Below are positions 11,471 to 22,965 of a DNA stretch of 64,000 nt, piece after piece. Each line of letters opens with the position of its first letter. Position 1 is the stretch's first letter. Source of the DNA: Atopsyche davidsoni (Eukaryota > Arthropoda > Insecta > Trichoptera > Hydrobiosidae); assembly GCA_022113835.1 (NCBI GenBank), contig JAILWY010000023.1:16738001-16802000 (forward strand). Direction: 5' to 3'. The notes beneath the pieces are model-generated. The model searched no databases. It was not told the origin of the DNA and worked only from the letters and a program-made list of their open reading frames with translations. A program made the translations under genes and the position numbers.

Positions 11471-14014
11471 CTAAACTGTCTCTAATCCAGCGACTCTCAA
11501 ACTGTTACTGAATTTGTGTTATATAAAGACAAAATATCATAGTAATTAGTTAATATACTTGTACTTATCCTACCAAACTATTAAAATGATTTTTCACTCA
11601 TAATGTATATTTAATATTTTAATACAATCATTTATTATTGGTCAATACTTAAATTTATTTATAAAACCTCTTATCATTAAATCTAAAAAATAACGCGGCA
11701 ACGCTTATTAGCTTTACTTTTGGGTATTTTATATTATTAGGTTTATGCACCTCGTGGGTGTTAATCGAGTAGATTAGGTTTGCGGACCGCAGTTTGGGCA
11801 CCTGTGCTCTAATCCATTGAGTTAGGGACAAGCCGTAAAGTCGCCGCGCCCCATAGCTGTGGGAATTGGGCTATAAAAAATAATCACCGTAATTCTTCGT
11901 AATTATTGTCATATTAATAGACAATAATAGATACCGGCATGTTTACAGCTAAGTATATGCAATTAACATTTATAAGTGATTTGATCTTTAATATTTATAG
12001 AGTTATACGTAATATTTTATTTCATTTGTGGCTTTTGGTTGTATACACACGTTGACATTCTTTTATGTTGTTTACTTAGATAGAAAAACCTAAAATCGCT
12101 TTATTCGGTGATCACAGTAGAGTTGCTATGTGTCCAGGTTGCTTTACGTTAATGCACAGTAATTTTATTATAATGCTATAAACGGCCTTATAAGGTTAGG
12201 ACCTAAAATAGTAGGGGTCATTGCATTCAAAAATATATTTTCTTCAAAAATATGTTTGTTCTGGTAGTCTTCTTTAAAAGGTAAAATCTTTGAATGTGAA
12301 GATATTCAATTTAAACAATTTGTCGGTGCTCAGTAAATGCATTATGAAACAATAGGACCGGATTTATTTTTAAACAGAATTCGTTGTAAAGATCATAAAA
12401 AAGATTGAACACATTCCAAGCAAGTGTATTTTGTAAAGAATTTATAAAATAATATAGCGAGTGCGTAATGAACTTTGAAGAGTATTTTATTTTAACTTAA
12501 ATATTTGTGTTTAAAATTCTTTACGTTTCAAAGGTATTTTAACATTCAATTTTAAGATTGAGCACAACAAACAAATAATGCGCATTCGCGGTTCGATTAA
12601 ATTCCAGTTTTGAGTTGTTATTTTACAACCGGCTGACAAAACAATCGCTTTCGAAATGCACGAAGAGAAACAAAAGAATCGCGATAACACGTAAGTTTTC
12701 ATTTGTTTCGTTCGTGTTTGCTTGGCTGCCGGGGGATAATAATAAATAATGACAACAAAAAAAAAAAAAAAAAAAAAACGGAATATCACGTTTGGGCGGC
12801 CGGCGCTTCTGCGACTTAAGAACTCCAGATATTCTGAGAATTTCCTTGAATAACAATGTCAAATTACCAGACACGGGCGTGTTGTTGATATCTATTTTCA
12901 TTCGTTTCCACCGAAGTATCGATCTGTCCGGGAATATTCTCGACTGGTTCTGCCTCCGAGCGACGTTTGGACTGGGTAAATACGAAATAACCACAGCATT
13001 GCCTCTGAAGTGCGCAATTATGTACTGTCGAACGATTATGGTAAAAACTTTTCGACGCTCTACTCGGTTAAGGTATAATTTTAGATTCTGCTTTCAGTGT
13101 TTGAGTGTTTACTTTTTGGTTGAAACACTCAACTTATCATCGCAACTTTCTACCGTGAAAAAATCGATCATTTCTAAAAGTCTAATTTATGAGTTTGATT
13201 GCGATAATCGATTGCTAATCAATCCATATCAACATTCGTTCCACATTAATTGTAATACCATATCTAGAATTAAAAATATTTAATCAGAACAGTACACCTT
13301 GAAACATGACATTCCTGAAAATATCATTGATTTCACCATTCGTTCATTCATCAAGTGAAGGCCTTGCGGTTTTACGATGCAACTGTATTTTTACTTTTAA
13401 AGAAATAAAGTAAAGAATTTTCTCTGTGGCATCTCTTTCCACGGCACAATTTCATAGTTTGTGATCCGTGAAACATTTTTTGCTTATAGCTCGCCGGATA
13501 GAACCTTTTGTCTTTCCGGTTCGTTCTTTATTGGCGGTTTCGAAGGCTCGGTGGAACCCTATCGACTTATTAAATTTTCCAGGACTATCTGCGCGGACGG
13601 ATCGATCAAAACTCAGCGACGCAGAGGGCGATTTTGAATTTCGTTGGCAAATAAATGAGCACTCACTCACGGAAGGTCGCTTGATATATTGAATATGAAT
13701 TTTATGATATGTTTATATTTTAAAATATCTCAAATGCTTAGTAAAAAATAAAAAAGTCCTTAAAAATAAATAGTGATGCATTCGTGGGGTATTGTGACAT
13801 ATCACAGAAAACCGTCTCGTGGATCTTTAATAATACATAGAAAAAAAGCATAGACATAGGCTCTAATGCGGGTGGAGAAATATATATTTTAAATTTAATT
13901 CAAATTTGAAGCTGTATATATATTTTATAGAAAAGCCTTTAAACGTTTTTTGAATGCTTCTTCCTAATGTTTTAACCTAAATTAAGCCGCAACCGCCTCT
14001 CCTTGCTTGCTTAC
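11471..14014. other. Non-coding; unassigned long frame 12792-13283
   Basis: A non-ATG frame of 163 codons (12792-13283, plus) crosses a moderately GC-rich segment but has no domain, signal or neighbour that supports it. A poly-A run lies at about 12760-12778. GC-richer sequence at 13450-13690 is open in several frames on both strands, which argues against any one of them. Confidence 0.4.
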
Positions 14015-14047
14015 CTTCTTGAGGCAGTCTCAGTTATAGATTCATAA
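14015..14047 (-). CDS. Candidate 33-bp microexon
   Basis: On the minus strand between CCAATCTTAG and GTAAGCAAG. The only open frame reads YESITETASR with partial codons at both ends. Its phases do not join directly to 11354-11470. Low confidence. Confidence 0.2.
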
Positions 14048-15124
14048 CTAAGATTGGTGTAGTTTATATACCTCGATATCACGGAGCAAATATAGTACAT
14101 ATTTAAAAAAAACAATCGCAGATCATAAATTATAAATATATTATTGCGCACACGTGTATACAAGAAAATGCCACGTGCCAACAATTTTCCATAGAGGAGT
14201 TCCGCTCGAGCGTGGGTTTCTTTGATGCGGAGGTCACACAAAAAAAACATAAGTGATTTCGTAATTTATATATTATAGCAGTAAGATATTTAGATATTTT
14301 AACGTATGCCTTCAAGGAATTCTCGAACGTTAGAATAAGACATCCGGATTTCGATTTAAAGAAGTCTGTAAGTTTTTTTTTCATCATTCTTTCATCTTTT
14401 TTCATCGTTTTTAAAGCTTGGATATTGAATATATATTGTCACTTACAAAATATACAAATAATTTTAAATAAAAAAATATTTTAATTTAAAAAAAAATGGT
14501 TTTAAATGTGTTTATATATAATTTTAAAAAATCATGCGTGTTTCAGAAAATTATAGTGTGTGGTTTTCATATAAGCTGTTGCCAGCAATAACCGAATGAT
14601 TCTTAGGATTCTCGAACTTGATCCATTTTAAACCCTTTAAGTTTGCCAAGGCTAGGCTCGACTGGGTTACCTTTTCCTACCCTTAATCGCATGCTGCTAA
14701 GGGAGGCTTTACTGAACTGGATACATTTATCCCATTACGGCGTTTCAGATTTAGATTTCACCCCGAAAGCCTTCTGTGCCATACATAATGTCCTTTAGCA
14801 AATTCGATACTATTATCGGAGACCCGATCAAAATTACAAGCATGTGGAGAAATGTAAATTTGGTATGGCCACCATTGTTTACCATAAATTAAATGAAAAG
14901 GAATAAGTTTCCTACTATATTTAAGCCGTGCCTCAAATCTGTAAATCAAAGAAAATTATTAATCATTTTCTTATATTACCATATAACGCCTTATTCTATT
15001 AACATTTTTTTTTTTTTTTGATAAAAGTGAAATTGAATATAAAATACATGTAATACAAGTATGCACGTAAGTTGTTTGGAGCTTCATACATAAGTTTGAG
15101 AGCCTACATCATTTAAATTTGTGA
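14048..15124. other. Non-coding sequence, nothing recognised
   Basis: AT-rich, with a short GC-richer segment at 14580-14720 and a poly-T run near 15007-15019. No element was recognised. Confidence 0.5.
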
Positions 15125-15207
15125 TTTACCTGCCAGTACGGAGATCGAACTAGCCACCTCACGAAAAAGAGCCAACGGTCTAACCACTGAGCCAACCAAT
15201 ATTATTT
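15125..15207 (-). repeat. tRNA-like (SINE head) sequence
   Basis: On the minus strand TTGGCTCAGTGGTTAGACCG matches a pol III A box, and about 30 bases on, CTAGTTCGATCTCC is a one-base-off B box. The cloverleaf is imperfect and no acceptor pairing is clear, so it is a tRNA-derived SINE head or tRNA pseudogene rather than a tRNA gene. Confidence 0.5.
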
Positions 15208-15448
15208 TCACATAACATTTTTATTGTCAATAATTATTACCCACTGGCTGTGTCGCGACCACACTTGCGTAACATCACATTTTAAACATGCCCACATGCA
15301 ATGCAATATTTTTCGAGAACAATGAGAAAACATTCTATCAAAAGTGCATTCATTCCGTTGCACACCGCACATGCTGCGGAACCTGACGCAATGCCGCGCC
15401 AGCGCTTCTCAAACCTTTTAAACTTACCGCCTTAAGTCATATCGAAAG

Positions 15449-15621
15449 ATTCAATATTTTTGACAGAGAGTACATGGTGGAATTCCATTTTAATATTTAT
15501 CATTATCTATGTGGCATTATCACTCTGTTTGATAATGCCAACGTGAAAGGTTGGCGAAACCGGTCACAAATAAAAACGAACATGTGGAAAATCACTCAAG
15601 TATTTTATTCAAAAATATTAA
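15449..15621 (+). mobile_element. Foldback / Penelope-like terminal repeat, copy 1
   Basis: Starts ATTCAATATTTTTGACAGAG, a head shared with 43830 and 46753. It contains GATAATGCCAACGTGAAAGG then TTGGCGAAACCGGTCA, and ends CAAGTATTTTATTC. The inner core has a stem (GCCAAC/GTTGGC) followed by GAAAC, the arrangement seen in hammerhead-like motifs of Penelope-like element terminal repeats. There is no coding sequence. The family assignment is inference from this core and the inverted arrangement of other copies. Confidence 0.55.
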
Positions 15622-15746
15622 TATCGAAAAATGTTAACAATGTACTCACTCATTCATATCAATTATCTTTTTTATAATTTTTCTTTTTTTATGTTTAATG
15701 CTACTCCAGTTACAGCTTGTCTTAATGTCTTATCAACCATCTCATT

Positions 15747-15990
15747 GGGGGGCGGAGGCTTGAGTGCCTCTGGGACAGTAGTGCCCGTTGAGGCCTACCA
15801 CATCCGGCGCAGCTTTAGGAAGCTCGACTTGTGGGGGGGGGGAGGCTTGAGTGCCTCTGGGACAGTAGTGCCCGTTGAGGCCCACCACATCCGGCGCAGC
15901 TTTAGGAAGCTCGGCTTGTGGGGGGGGGGAGGCTTGAGTGCCTCTGGGGCAGTAGAGCCCGTTGAGGCCCACCACATTTGGGAAGCTCAG
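15747..15990. repeat. 87-bp GC-rich tandem repeat, 2.7 copies
   Basis: Units start at 15755, 15842 and 15929 (period exactly 87 bp). Each has GAGGCTTGAGTGCCTCTGGG near its start and a poly-G tract at its end. The third unit is cut short after CCCACCACAT. Because 87 is a multiple of three, frames stay open on both strands, giving spurious ORFs (for example 15631-16149 plus and 15742-16104 minus). It is a G-tract minisatellite in otherwise AT-rich DNA, and its source is not recognised. Confidence 0.9.
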
Positions 15991-16183
15991 CTTGTCGCGT
16001 ATTTGGGACAGCGGCCCGGCCGTCGCCCATCTGGACGGCATTCCTCCGCACGAGACGGGAACCCCGGGCGGGTTGCGGCCGATCGCATGCCCGCGCGCTC
16101 TCACTTGTGTTGCGGCGCGGATACTTTGCAGCAGATTGCAACCCGATAACCTTAACGCGATGCTTGCAATTTTTAATGCTGCA
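15991..16183. other. GC-rich unique segment after the minisatellite
   Basis: Strongly GC-rich to about 16150, then a sharp return to AT-rich sequence. The abrupt composition change suggests an inserted or transferred block, perhaps part of a retroelement. No protein motif was recognised in any frame. Confidence 0.4.
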
Positions 16184-16940
16184 ACAACCCGATCGTTATA
16201 GCTTACAGTGCGAACATATGAACACCCAGTTAAATAATCATTAGCCTACCGATTCACCTTTGAAACGACGAGGAATATTTTTCGTACCACCTGTAGGATT
16301 TTAACCCGAATACCACGGGTATTGTGGTCCGGAACTTCTACGGCCGTGTTTTTTTTTTTTTAATATTTACAACATATAAATAATACTCTTTTACATACCG
16401 GCTTTTCAAGGGGTTCTACTTCTGAAGAAGAACATATTGAATGACGACAGTACTCACAAACAAAAATGATCGTATTCTCCTAGCCGTTCGGCTAATCATA
16501 CTTGCTGCCATTGCTTTAATTGTATTACCTAGCAACGTTTCGTATCATTATTCCAACACAACAACCCGATCGTTAAAGTTTACAGTGCGAATATATATGT
16601 ATGAACACTAAGTTAAATAATCATTAGCCTACTGATTCACCTTTGAAACGACGAGAAATATTTTGAGCACCACCTGTAGGATTTGAACCCGAATACCATG
16701 GATATTGTGGTCCGGAACTTCTACGGCCGTGTTTTTTTAAAAATATTTACAACATATAAATAATACTCTTTTACATACCGGCTTTTCAATGGGTTCTACT
16801 TCTTAAGAAGAACATATTGAATGACGACAGTATTCACAAACAAAAATTATCGTATTCTCCTAGCCGGTCGGCAAATCATACTTGCTGCCATTGTTTAAAT
16901 TTTATTACCTAGCAACGTTTCGTATCACTATTCCAACAGT
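16184..16940. repeat. 377-bp tandem duplication with B-box sequence
   Basis: Copies begin ACAACCCGATCGTTA at 16184 and 16561 and run to about 16560 and 16940, with small indels in a poly-T and a few substitutions. On the minus strand each copy has a pol III B-box-like CGGGTTCAAATCC (exact in copy 2, one change in copy 1) followed by TACAGGTGG, suggesting a tRNA-derived SINE within the unit. Confidence 0.85.
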
Positions 16941-17345
16941 TTAACGGTTATTAAGCGGCATTACTATCCGCTTTGGCATCTTCTAGTAAAAGCAATTCGT
17001 GGTTTGCCAACGTGATAAACTTTTATGGCGTCTTCTTACGATTAAAAATTATATTCGCTATCATTTTCGTGCGGCGGTTTCCTCCGACCGTTCGTACCGA
17101 AATCGGCACACTAATCACATCTCGATCGATTTGCGTCGATCAATCGATCGAAGATTCGCCTGATTTTCCGATCCATTTCGATAGACGCTTCGATATGTTC
17201 GACTTTCCAATTCGTAATGAATTGTACCCGAATTGGTGCGCGTTTGACGTTGGCCGAACGAATTAAGTGGACCATATATCACACACGTGTGTTAAACGCT
17301 CTTGGATGCACGCGATATGGCGACCGCCATTTTGGTATTGAAAAG
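16941..17345. promoter_or_regulatory. CpG-rich block with ATCGAT cluster and YY1 pair
   Basis: At 17121-17200 CGAT recurs many times (TCGATCGATTTGCGTCGATC and following). ACACACGTGTGT (17281-17292) is a perfect palindrome with an E-box core. ATGGCGACCGCCAT (17317-17330) holds two inverted GCCAT cores with a 2-base gap. A 97-codon non-ATG frame (16973-17266) crosses the block without a known motif. Regulatory function is inferred. Confidence 0.25.
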
Positions 17346-18734
17346 TGATCGGTACTCCGTTTTTTCACGGTACGAAAGCGTTTTATGTGCGGTGCAAATT
17401 ATTTTGCGCTGAAATCGAAAGGCTTGTAAAAAAAAACAACACTAATTTTCAAAGTTAAATTGAACATTTGCCGCGTTAGAGAGCGGTATCAACGGGAATT
17501 TTTATGAATAAATTCGTTCATTCTATTAGCGTTTATTTTTTTAAACCTGATTTGGTAGATGTTGAATTTGAAATTGACTTGCCAAACCTTCTCATGCTGC
17601 CACCAGTATTTTTGATCTTGCTTCTAACGCTTCTACAGTTCACAGTTCTAGATGTGGTTTTTAGGTTGTATTTACAATATATCTGCCGCCTTTTTGTCTA
17701 AGTGATATGTATACTTGATTATTAACCATGTTCAGGCTTAATTTTAATTGATCTCAATTTTAAAATGAAGAAAACCTTCTGATGTGCGTTTACAGGCTTG
17801 GAGATGATTATTGTATAAAAATCAATTCCATTCAATGTGTCGTCTATTGAAGAGTTGAATATTCAATCCACCGTTTTATCTTAAGAAAGTAATCGATTCC
17901 GATTTTTCACGCATGACCGGCTTCTGGTACACGGCAGAAATAATTTATAATAGGCTATTTACATGTATCGCACGGAAATGAAAAAAATTCAGACTTATTT
18001 TACACGCGATATCACATGAATGAAAGACTTCAGTTCCTATTTCACATGCTCATGCAGTTTAAAAAAAGTTATGTTGATTATTATAAGTGAAAGTACCTCG
18101 CAAAGGTCCATTGCTTACGAATTCCATTCAAGAAGATGTCAGGTTAGTTTAACTACTCAACTTCATAAAGAAGAACTAAAATAACATAACATTTGGTTAA
18201 TCTTCAGCGAGTTTCCAATACAGGCATTCAATACTTTTCTTAAGTTGTTAAATGTAGAGTTAAATAAACTCTAACTTAATTGGTCAAAAGAGAAAGTATT
18301 TAAATATAAACGAGTTCAAGCTCTAATATGACTCAGGATTAATTTCTTATCCTCTCTCGGTCTGGTGTTTATTTGCCATCGCTTTCTCGATTCACAGTAG
18401 AGCATCAGAAAGAGCGCAAACAGACACAAAGTATGGGCAGCCGAATAATCAACTTTGGACACTGTTTACCTTCTTCTAAGAACCGTTTTTGTAAAGCCAC
18501 CTACAAACCGGATTCCGCAGACCGACAAGCTACGGAGGTATAGCGGACACATGCAAACGACCAGTGCAAACATGTCACGCGTTGTACAATGAAGACCATT
18601 AAAAGTTCTCAAAAATTGCTTAACACACCATAGCTACATTTAATTAATATTCAACACAAAAAATTGTCTTAAGAAGATCTTGGGATATCTCAGTATCGCC
18701 AAAACATGGAAATGTCTTTGAAACGTTGTTGATG
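17346..18734. other. Non-coding sequence, nothing recognised
   Basis: AT-rich with a moderately GC-richer segment at 18350-18600. No element or exon was supported. Confidence 0.5.
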
Positions 18735-19207
18735 TATAGGGTGTCCAAAGAGGGTATCGGGTATTTGTTAGTTCAGTATAACAAAAACTACTAGTAATCA
18801 AGTATTTTTTTTTATTGTTGATTATAAGAATATAAAATGGAAAATTATTTCGAAAAGATGATCCTCGATATTGCTGCCATTTCTGACCTGATCTTTTGTT
18901 TCAATTCCTTTAGGTTCGTCGGATTATTCTCATAAACCTTACTTTTAAGGTATCCGCATACGAAATAGTCAAGAGGGCTAAGGTCGAAGCTTCTGGGAGG
19001 CCAGTCGATGTTACCTCTACGTGAAATGACCTTAATAGGGAATAATTCGTTAAGAGCTTCAATTGATTGATTGGATGTATGGCATCTTGTTGGAAGCACG
19101 TTCTTGAGTTGAAACCTTGAGACTCCTGCAACTCTGGACCCAAAATTTTTCGCAGCATATCGCAATAACGGTCACTATTCACCCGATACTCTTTTTGGAC
19201 ACTTGTA
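18735..19207 (-). mobile_element. Tc1/mariner-type deletion element, copy 1
   Basis: Flanked by TA. The left end is AGGGTGTCCAAAGAGGGTAT and the right end ACTCTTTTTGGACACTTGTA, forming terminal inverted repeats of about 27 bp. The minus strand encodes the C-terminal third of a transposase: CFQQDAIHP (second catalytic Asp present), WPPRSFDLSPLDYFVCGYL and EMAAI, in two frames because of frameshifts. The N-terminal helix-turn-helix region and the first catalytic Asp are absent. The same right-end/transposase junction occurs in copies 2 and 3. Confidence 0.85.
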
Positions 19208-19899
19208 TAAAAAAAATATACATGGAGCTTGAAACAAATCGTTTCTTAGACGAAAAATTTTTATCTCAATTAATTTTATTTACAAGCTTATAATATCACT
19301 TTTAACGCTTCATAAAATATTATGTAGGCATTCTCTTGAAGTAATTGCACACAATTAGTCCATAAAACTACCCGTACACGGTATGTAGGAGAGCGCAGGT
19401 TTTATTTTTATGTTTTAAATTTGCTCGCGTCGCGCAAATAACAGGTCCCGCCGTGTGTGCAGATATCGAGAAAGACGAACGACTTTCTTTCGTAAATTAT
19501 CCCAAGTCGCTTGTATATAAAAAAAAAACAGCTTTTAATTTTACCGAGCTTTTGAAATGCGGTCTTTAGAATATAAAGTGATATTGGAAGAGATAAAACT
19601 GTCGGGAAAGTGCATGCGGATTTACATGTTACTATATAACGCGGTCGTTGCATGTGAAATTCTTTTATAAAATACTCGAATAAAGTAATATTCTAAATCT
19701 ATTTTATTAACTATGGTTCTGTAGTTTTGCGTGTGTTTGATAAATATATTATTTCTGATTTATTAAATGTTTTATTGGAATTCTTATGTGCGTATAAGAA
19801 ACACGGAAATTCCTCGTTCAAGGTAAAAACAAGTTTTAACAATGCCCATTGGTTCAAATGACCATAAATCTAACCACAGGCAATCTCCTTGGCTTGCAG
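19208..19899. other. AT-rich non-coding sequence
   Basis: No features recognised apart from A/T homopolymers. Confidence 0.5.
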
Positions 19900-19963
19900 A
19901 CGAGGTTTGAGTCTTCCCATAACATCAATTGTAACTTTCTACCGGCACTAAAATGTAATCGAG
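19900..19963 (+). CDS. Candidate 64-bp exon
   Basis: Preceded by CTCCTTGGCTTGCAG and followed by GTGAGTGC, both strong splice consensus sequences. One frame is open, phase 0 at the start with one base left over: TRFESSHNINCNFLPALKCN and R. The other two frames contain stops. No family is recognised and no neighbouring exon chains with it. Confidence 0.33.
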
Positions 19964-22469
19964 GTGAGTGCTGGTGTAGTGGTCCATTCATGCGGTCTCC
20001 CGGACCAAGACGTCGTCTTAGAGCCTCGCCCGCAGTAATGGTCCGGATAAAAGGACTTGTAAATAAAGGCTTTTAAGCAGGGGTTGGGGCTGAATCTGAC
20101 CCCAACATAATGAGCCTATTTGCAAAACTGCGAGGGAAAAGTACTTGCTAGAGCTTATCTAGCGATGCAAACTTGATTATTGTCTACCTAGCGTTATGCG
20201 CTCATACCTATTTGAGTTCAAAACGCACGGTGAGCTCAAAATCAAGACAAGCAATTTAGATTACCAAATATTTTTTTTAATATATCAAATCTATTTATAC
20301 AAGCTTCCGAATTCAGAAAGATCTATTAAAAAAAAACATGCTTTCATCTATGTCACACGAATTCGTTAATTCGAACTGTCGTTTGTTAATTGATCATGTG
20401 AGGCTTAAATCATTTCTACGTTCCAGTGCTGATATTTTGTCTTAATATTTTTTCTCTTCAGCTTGAAAAGTATAAAAATAATAATTTTGTCTTTTAGCCT
20501 ATTCAGCTTATTTTTTTTCCTCGAATATGTTCATATCATATAGTTTCTACAAAAACACGCTAAGTCACAGCGTAGATTTTACGGTCTGTCATATTTCATG
20601 TAAATACATTTTCAATTACCTCGTTATTCTTTTGGGCGGTCAGTTTATGGCTGCCAGATTTCGCCGAGCACTGTGTCCCGTTCCGGCACTTCCGACCGGC
20701 CATTCCTCTCAAAAGCTTTCTATTCGCCCGGGGGCCCCATACCTCATTACCTGCGCTCTACCTGCATTCTCAAAGGATTACCTGCACTCGCCAGGACCGG
20801 ACGTCCCATAACCGTTTATTTTGAATACGGATATTACGTGTTCGTACGTTTTGGGAGCCGATGTTATTGGATTCACTTCGTTCTTGTGTGCTTTGAATAT
20901 TTCGAGATTACGGTCCCGATATTGGACAAATCCCTGAAGATGGCCTCAATGCTAGATATCAAACGCTGAAGATCAGCGGAGCTTCCCAAACAAAGATTTG
21001 TTCATAGGTTATTAAAACTTGACTCTAGCTACTATCGATAGCCTTATATACTTTTTTAAACGGTTTATGGGATGTGTAGTTAGGAGCGGTGCTTTTACCC
21101 TAACTCCGTTTTACTTCACCATACATACATACTTCAAAATACATTTTTGTATTTTACTCGCAAAATACGCACTAATTTAATACAATTAATGTTTAAAAAG
21201 TGGCATGATGAGCTTAAATATATGTTTTAATAGATGTCAAGCCTTGTACAGCGTTAAATCCGCCAAAAACGATTTTTAAACACCGAGAAACGAATTGACG
21301 TCACCCCTGCTTCGTGTCCATCTCCGGTCTGCCAGAAATAAAGGACCATTTTACCTGGCGAAATCGTGTCATTTGATTTATTTAATTTTTACTTTATTAT
21401 TCTTTTGAGAAAGTTGATTTTTTACAGAGTATTGAAAAAACTATAAATTATATTTATCTATTTTTTATTATTTAATTAACGTCCATTTTCAGGGTAAAAT
21501 AAAATCTTGAAGATGTTGAAAAATTGGATTAAATTACGACTTTTCAAAAAAACCAAAGTTTGTTAAAGATTTTTTTTTTTTAATTTTGAAACTAATCCCA
21601 CCGAGAGGGTTTATAATCAATCTTTTAATTCCAATTGAAAAAAAGAGTCATAAATGTTTTGGATTCTTGGAACAGGTACATAACGAATCTCCAAATTCAT
21701 ATTTGAAAAACACATATTTATCATATTAAAACTAAATTTACAAGAAATAAAAACATATTTATTGCTGCCGTGCTGTCGATTTTTCGCAAGAAGTACAACA
21801 AAATGATCAAAAAACTCGAATATGGAAGCTAAGCCAACAATACAAAGAAAATTCAAAGGACTGTTTTTTTTTCTTCTTTATATAAGTGTAGAACCTCTAA
21901 ATTAAAATAATACACTATGCAGATAATGAAATACAGTGTCATGTTTATTTTGAATAAATATATAAAATATTACATTCTAAAAAAGGGTTTACAGTTCGAA
22001 TGGTAAGAGTAAATAATACATACGGACCGGCGATACCAGCGAGCACAGGGCAATCGATACAGGGGGAAAGTAAGTCCACAGGCCCCCAGTGGTAATAAAG
22101 GAGAAATATGATAGAACTTGAGTATTTTTACTGCCTCGAGAAATGGCTCACCAACTATGTAGATGGCCGGGTAATGGCGCGACCCCGCGCGGGACACGAA
22201 CTCAAGGACGTGGAATCAGGTTACGACTGAATAATACAAATATTTGTTAAGTTTATATAAAGAAGTTAAAATGCGCTACACACGCGGCAACACAACTGTC
22301 GACCGAACGGTAACTAGCCAATAGCGTATTTGTATTATTTACGAATGCTTAAACCTTTCCAAAGTAAAGGGGCAATATTGGCACTAGTAGGTTGAAAATC
22401 GATGCGACAACTGATATACTAATAATAATTAATGGAACTGGTATTTATTTTGTAATACTCCATTTTATT
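19964..22469. other. Non-coding; GC-richer patches at 20640-20960 and 22010-22210
   Basis: The 20640-20960 patch is open in two plus frames without motif and ends CCTGAAGATGGCCTC near 20931-20950. This recalls the CTGAAGATG motif common in Penelope-like or LINE tails, but that is not enough for a call. A perfect CRE (TGACGTCA) is at 21296-21303. The 22010-22210 patch has an open minus frame (SRAGSRHYPAIYIVGEPF) of unknown identity. Confidence 0.4.
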
Positions 22470-22673
22470 ATAATAAAATAAAACCAAGTGGTTTTGGAGA
22501 CTACGTTTATTTCACTTCAAAACTGAGTCTATACAGAAAAAAGCGAGCTTATACATAACAAATTCAACAGAAATACATGAATCATAGATTCCGAGATGCC
22601 TGTTCGGCGAAAGAGCTCTCGCTACAAGTGAAATAAACGTAGTCTCCAAAACCACTTTGTTTTATTTTATTAT
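22470..22673. mobile_element. MITE with 46-bp terminal inverted repeats
   Basis: Left arm 22470-22515 and right arm 22628-22673 are reverse complements with one mismatch over 46 bases. Their core is GTAGTCTCCAAAACCACTT. About 112 bp of unrelated AT-rich sequence lies between. There is no coding capacity. The near-identity of the arms points to a fairly young insertion or gene conversion. No superfamily could be assigned from the ends. Confidence 0.8.
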
Positions 22674-22865
22674 TATCCTAATAATTATTATTTTTAGATA
22701 AGATATTAATTTGATGGTTATTTCCGGCAAAAAATGGCTGCAATTCGATGCTGTGTTTAGAGCACTTTAATTTTAATAATTTATATAAATATTGCCTGTT
22801 TTTAGAATTGTCTACTGCTGTGGACAATGTATAACATTTTTCTTTAAAAGTATTAAACTTAAATT
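22674..22865. other. AT-rich non-coding spacer
   Basis: Spacer between the MITE and the next repeat; nothing recognised. Confidence 0.5.
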
Positions 22866-22965
22866 CTCTGTTTGATAATGCCAACGTGAAAGGTTGGCGA
22901 ATCCGGTCACAAATAAAAACGAACATGTGGAAAATCACTCAAGTATTTTACTCAACAAAATATTT
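22866..22965 (+). mobile_element. Foldback / Penelope-like terminal repeat, copy 2
   Basis: Matches 15526-15621 almost base for base: GATAATGCCAACGTGAAAGG, GTTGGCGAATCCGGTCA (one change), AATAAAAACGAACATGTGG, CAAGTATTTTACTC. It lacks the ATTCAATATTTTTGA head, so it is 5'-truncated relative to copy 1. Confidence 0.65.

Noticed and set aside
12792..13283. 163-codon ORF
   Set aside because: Starts at a non-ATG codon, no domain or splice context, and the region is GC-richer so long frames are less surprising.
15631..16149. 172-codon plus ORF and 120-codon minus ORF over the minisatellite
   Set aside because: Both are products of an 87-bp (3 x 29) repeat unit in GC-rich sequence where stops are rare; open on both strands and no recognisable protein.
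16973..17266. 97-codon ORF in a CpG-rich block
   Set aside because: Non-ATG start and CGAT-rich composition; no motif and no exon boundaries.
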